From the NCBI RefSeq assembly GCF_015476235.1, contig NZ_CP064338.1, positions 620,001 to 684,000 of the forward strand: a DNA stretch of 64,000 nt. Direction: 5' to 3'. This document shows, piece by piece, positions 63,716 to 64,000 of the stretch; within the stretch, counting starts at the first letter, position 1; every line of letters starts with the position of its first letter. The notes beneath the pieces are model-generated. The model was not told the origin of the DNA. It worked only from the letters and a program-made list of their open reading frames with translations, and ran no database searches. This stretch comes from Caldimonas thermodepolymerans (GTDB taxonomy: Bacteria > Pseudomonadota > Gammaproteobacteria > Burkholderiales > Burkholderiaceae_C). The translations under genes were made by a program, and so were the position numbers.

Positions 63716-64000
63716 TCAGAAGGGGTCCAGCCCCAGCAGCTCGCTGCAGCGCAGCGCGACCTCGCGCACCTGGGCGGCGCTGGCGCCGGTGACGTTCAGG
63801 TGGCCCATCTTGCGGCCGCGCCGGGCCGAGACCTTGCCGTACAGGTGCAGGTGCGTGCCGGGCAGCGCCAGCACGGCGTCCCACGGGGGCGTCGTCTCGG
63901 CCTCGCCGTGGCGGAACCACAGGTCGCCCAGCAGGTTGAGCATGATGGCCGGCGAATGCAGCCGCGGTGCCGGCAGCGGCAGCCCGGCCATCGCGCGCAC
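63716..64000 (-). CDS. purK: N5-carboxyaminoimidazole ribonucleotide synthase PurK, C-terminal part
   Basis: The last 95 codons of an ATP-grasp enzyme of purine synthesis; the rest lies beyond the window edge. The segments SPAIMLNLLGDLWF, LHLYGKVSARRGRKMGHLNVTG and the end SELLGLDPF are typical of the PurK C-terminus, which forms part of the AIR site. It is followed by the Sua5-type gene, an order seen in other Burkholderiales. Confidence 0.93.
   Translation of the reverse strand: MRAMAGLPLPAPRLHSPAIMLNLLGDLWFRHGEAETTPPWDAVLALPGTHLHLYGKVSARRGRKMGHLNVTGASAAQVREVALRCSELLGLDPF

Overview
The window is a stretch of chromosome from a high-GC betaproteobacterium. The gene content fits the order Burkholderiales, probably the Rubrivivax/Leptothrix/Caldimonas side. 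The grounds are the strong G/C third-position bias, the dacA-dat-ybeD-lipB-lipA and tsaB-rimI-udg orders, HPr with a mannose-type EIIA but no sugar permeases, RdgC, an Asp-type HemB, and many livGHMF and TRAP uptake systems. No rRNA, tRNA, CRISPR array, insertion sequence or prophage was seen. Coding density is very high and every intergenic gap is under 300 bp.

Layout. 0-4 kb: tail of a metallothionein-like protein, coaX and the potassium-uptake pair trkA-trkH. 4.2-8 kb: a three-gene TRAP transporter (Tat-exported binding protein, DctQ, and an enlarged DctM with a proline-rich repeat linker). 8-12.4 kb: housekeeping and single genes (HCCA isomerase-like, rhodanese, psd, rdgC, a coiled-coil membrane protein, a VOC protein). 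12.4-19.6 kb: an AraC-family regulator divergent from a leucine/isovalerate operon (liuB, liuC, liuD, liuE, then a YbaK-type deacylase). A partial duplication of the liuD start, with an inverted repeat, lies between liuC and liuD. 19.6-27.1 kb: a 1,484-residue hybrid sensor kinase (five PAS, two receivers, HPt) divergent from a three-gene ABC importer of unknown substrate.

27.1-42.1 kb is the most distinctive block: a TetR-controlled CoA-thioester pathway of unknown substrate. On the minus strand are a DUF35 OB-fold protein and two thiolase-fold proteins that lack the nucleophilic cysteine. On the plus strand are the TetR regulator, an acyl-CoA dehydrogenase, an enoyl-CoA hydratase, a PaaK-like protein without its P-loop, a complete branched-chain-type ABC importer with an acyl-CoA ligase embedded in it, and an alpha-methylacyl-CoA racemase. 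TetR-type palindromes sit in the divergent promoter region and again in front of the dehydrogenase. The set suggests import, CoA activation, epimerisation, dehydrogenation, hydration and retro-aldol cleavage of a methyl-branched acid. This is inference.

42-64 kb is mostly housekeeping: HPr and EIIA-Man without ptsI; a degenerate kinase/receiver protein; TlpA; an EamA exporter with an AraC regulator; lipA-lipB; ybeD-dat-dacA; hemJ and hemB facing away from each other across a low-GC region with a candidate small RNA or attenuator; udg-rimI-tsaB; dacB; a SGNH-like lipoprotein with altered catalytic residues; a Sua5/TsaC protein; and the 3' end of purK.
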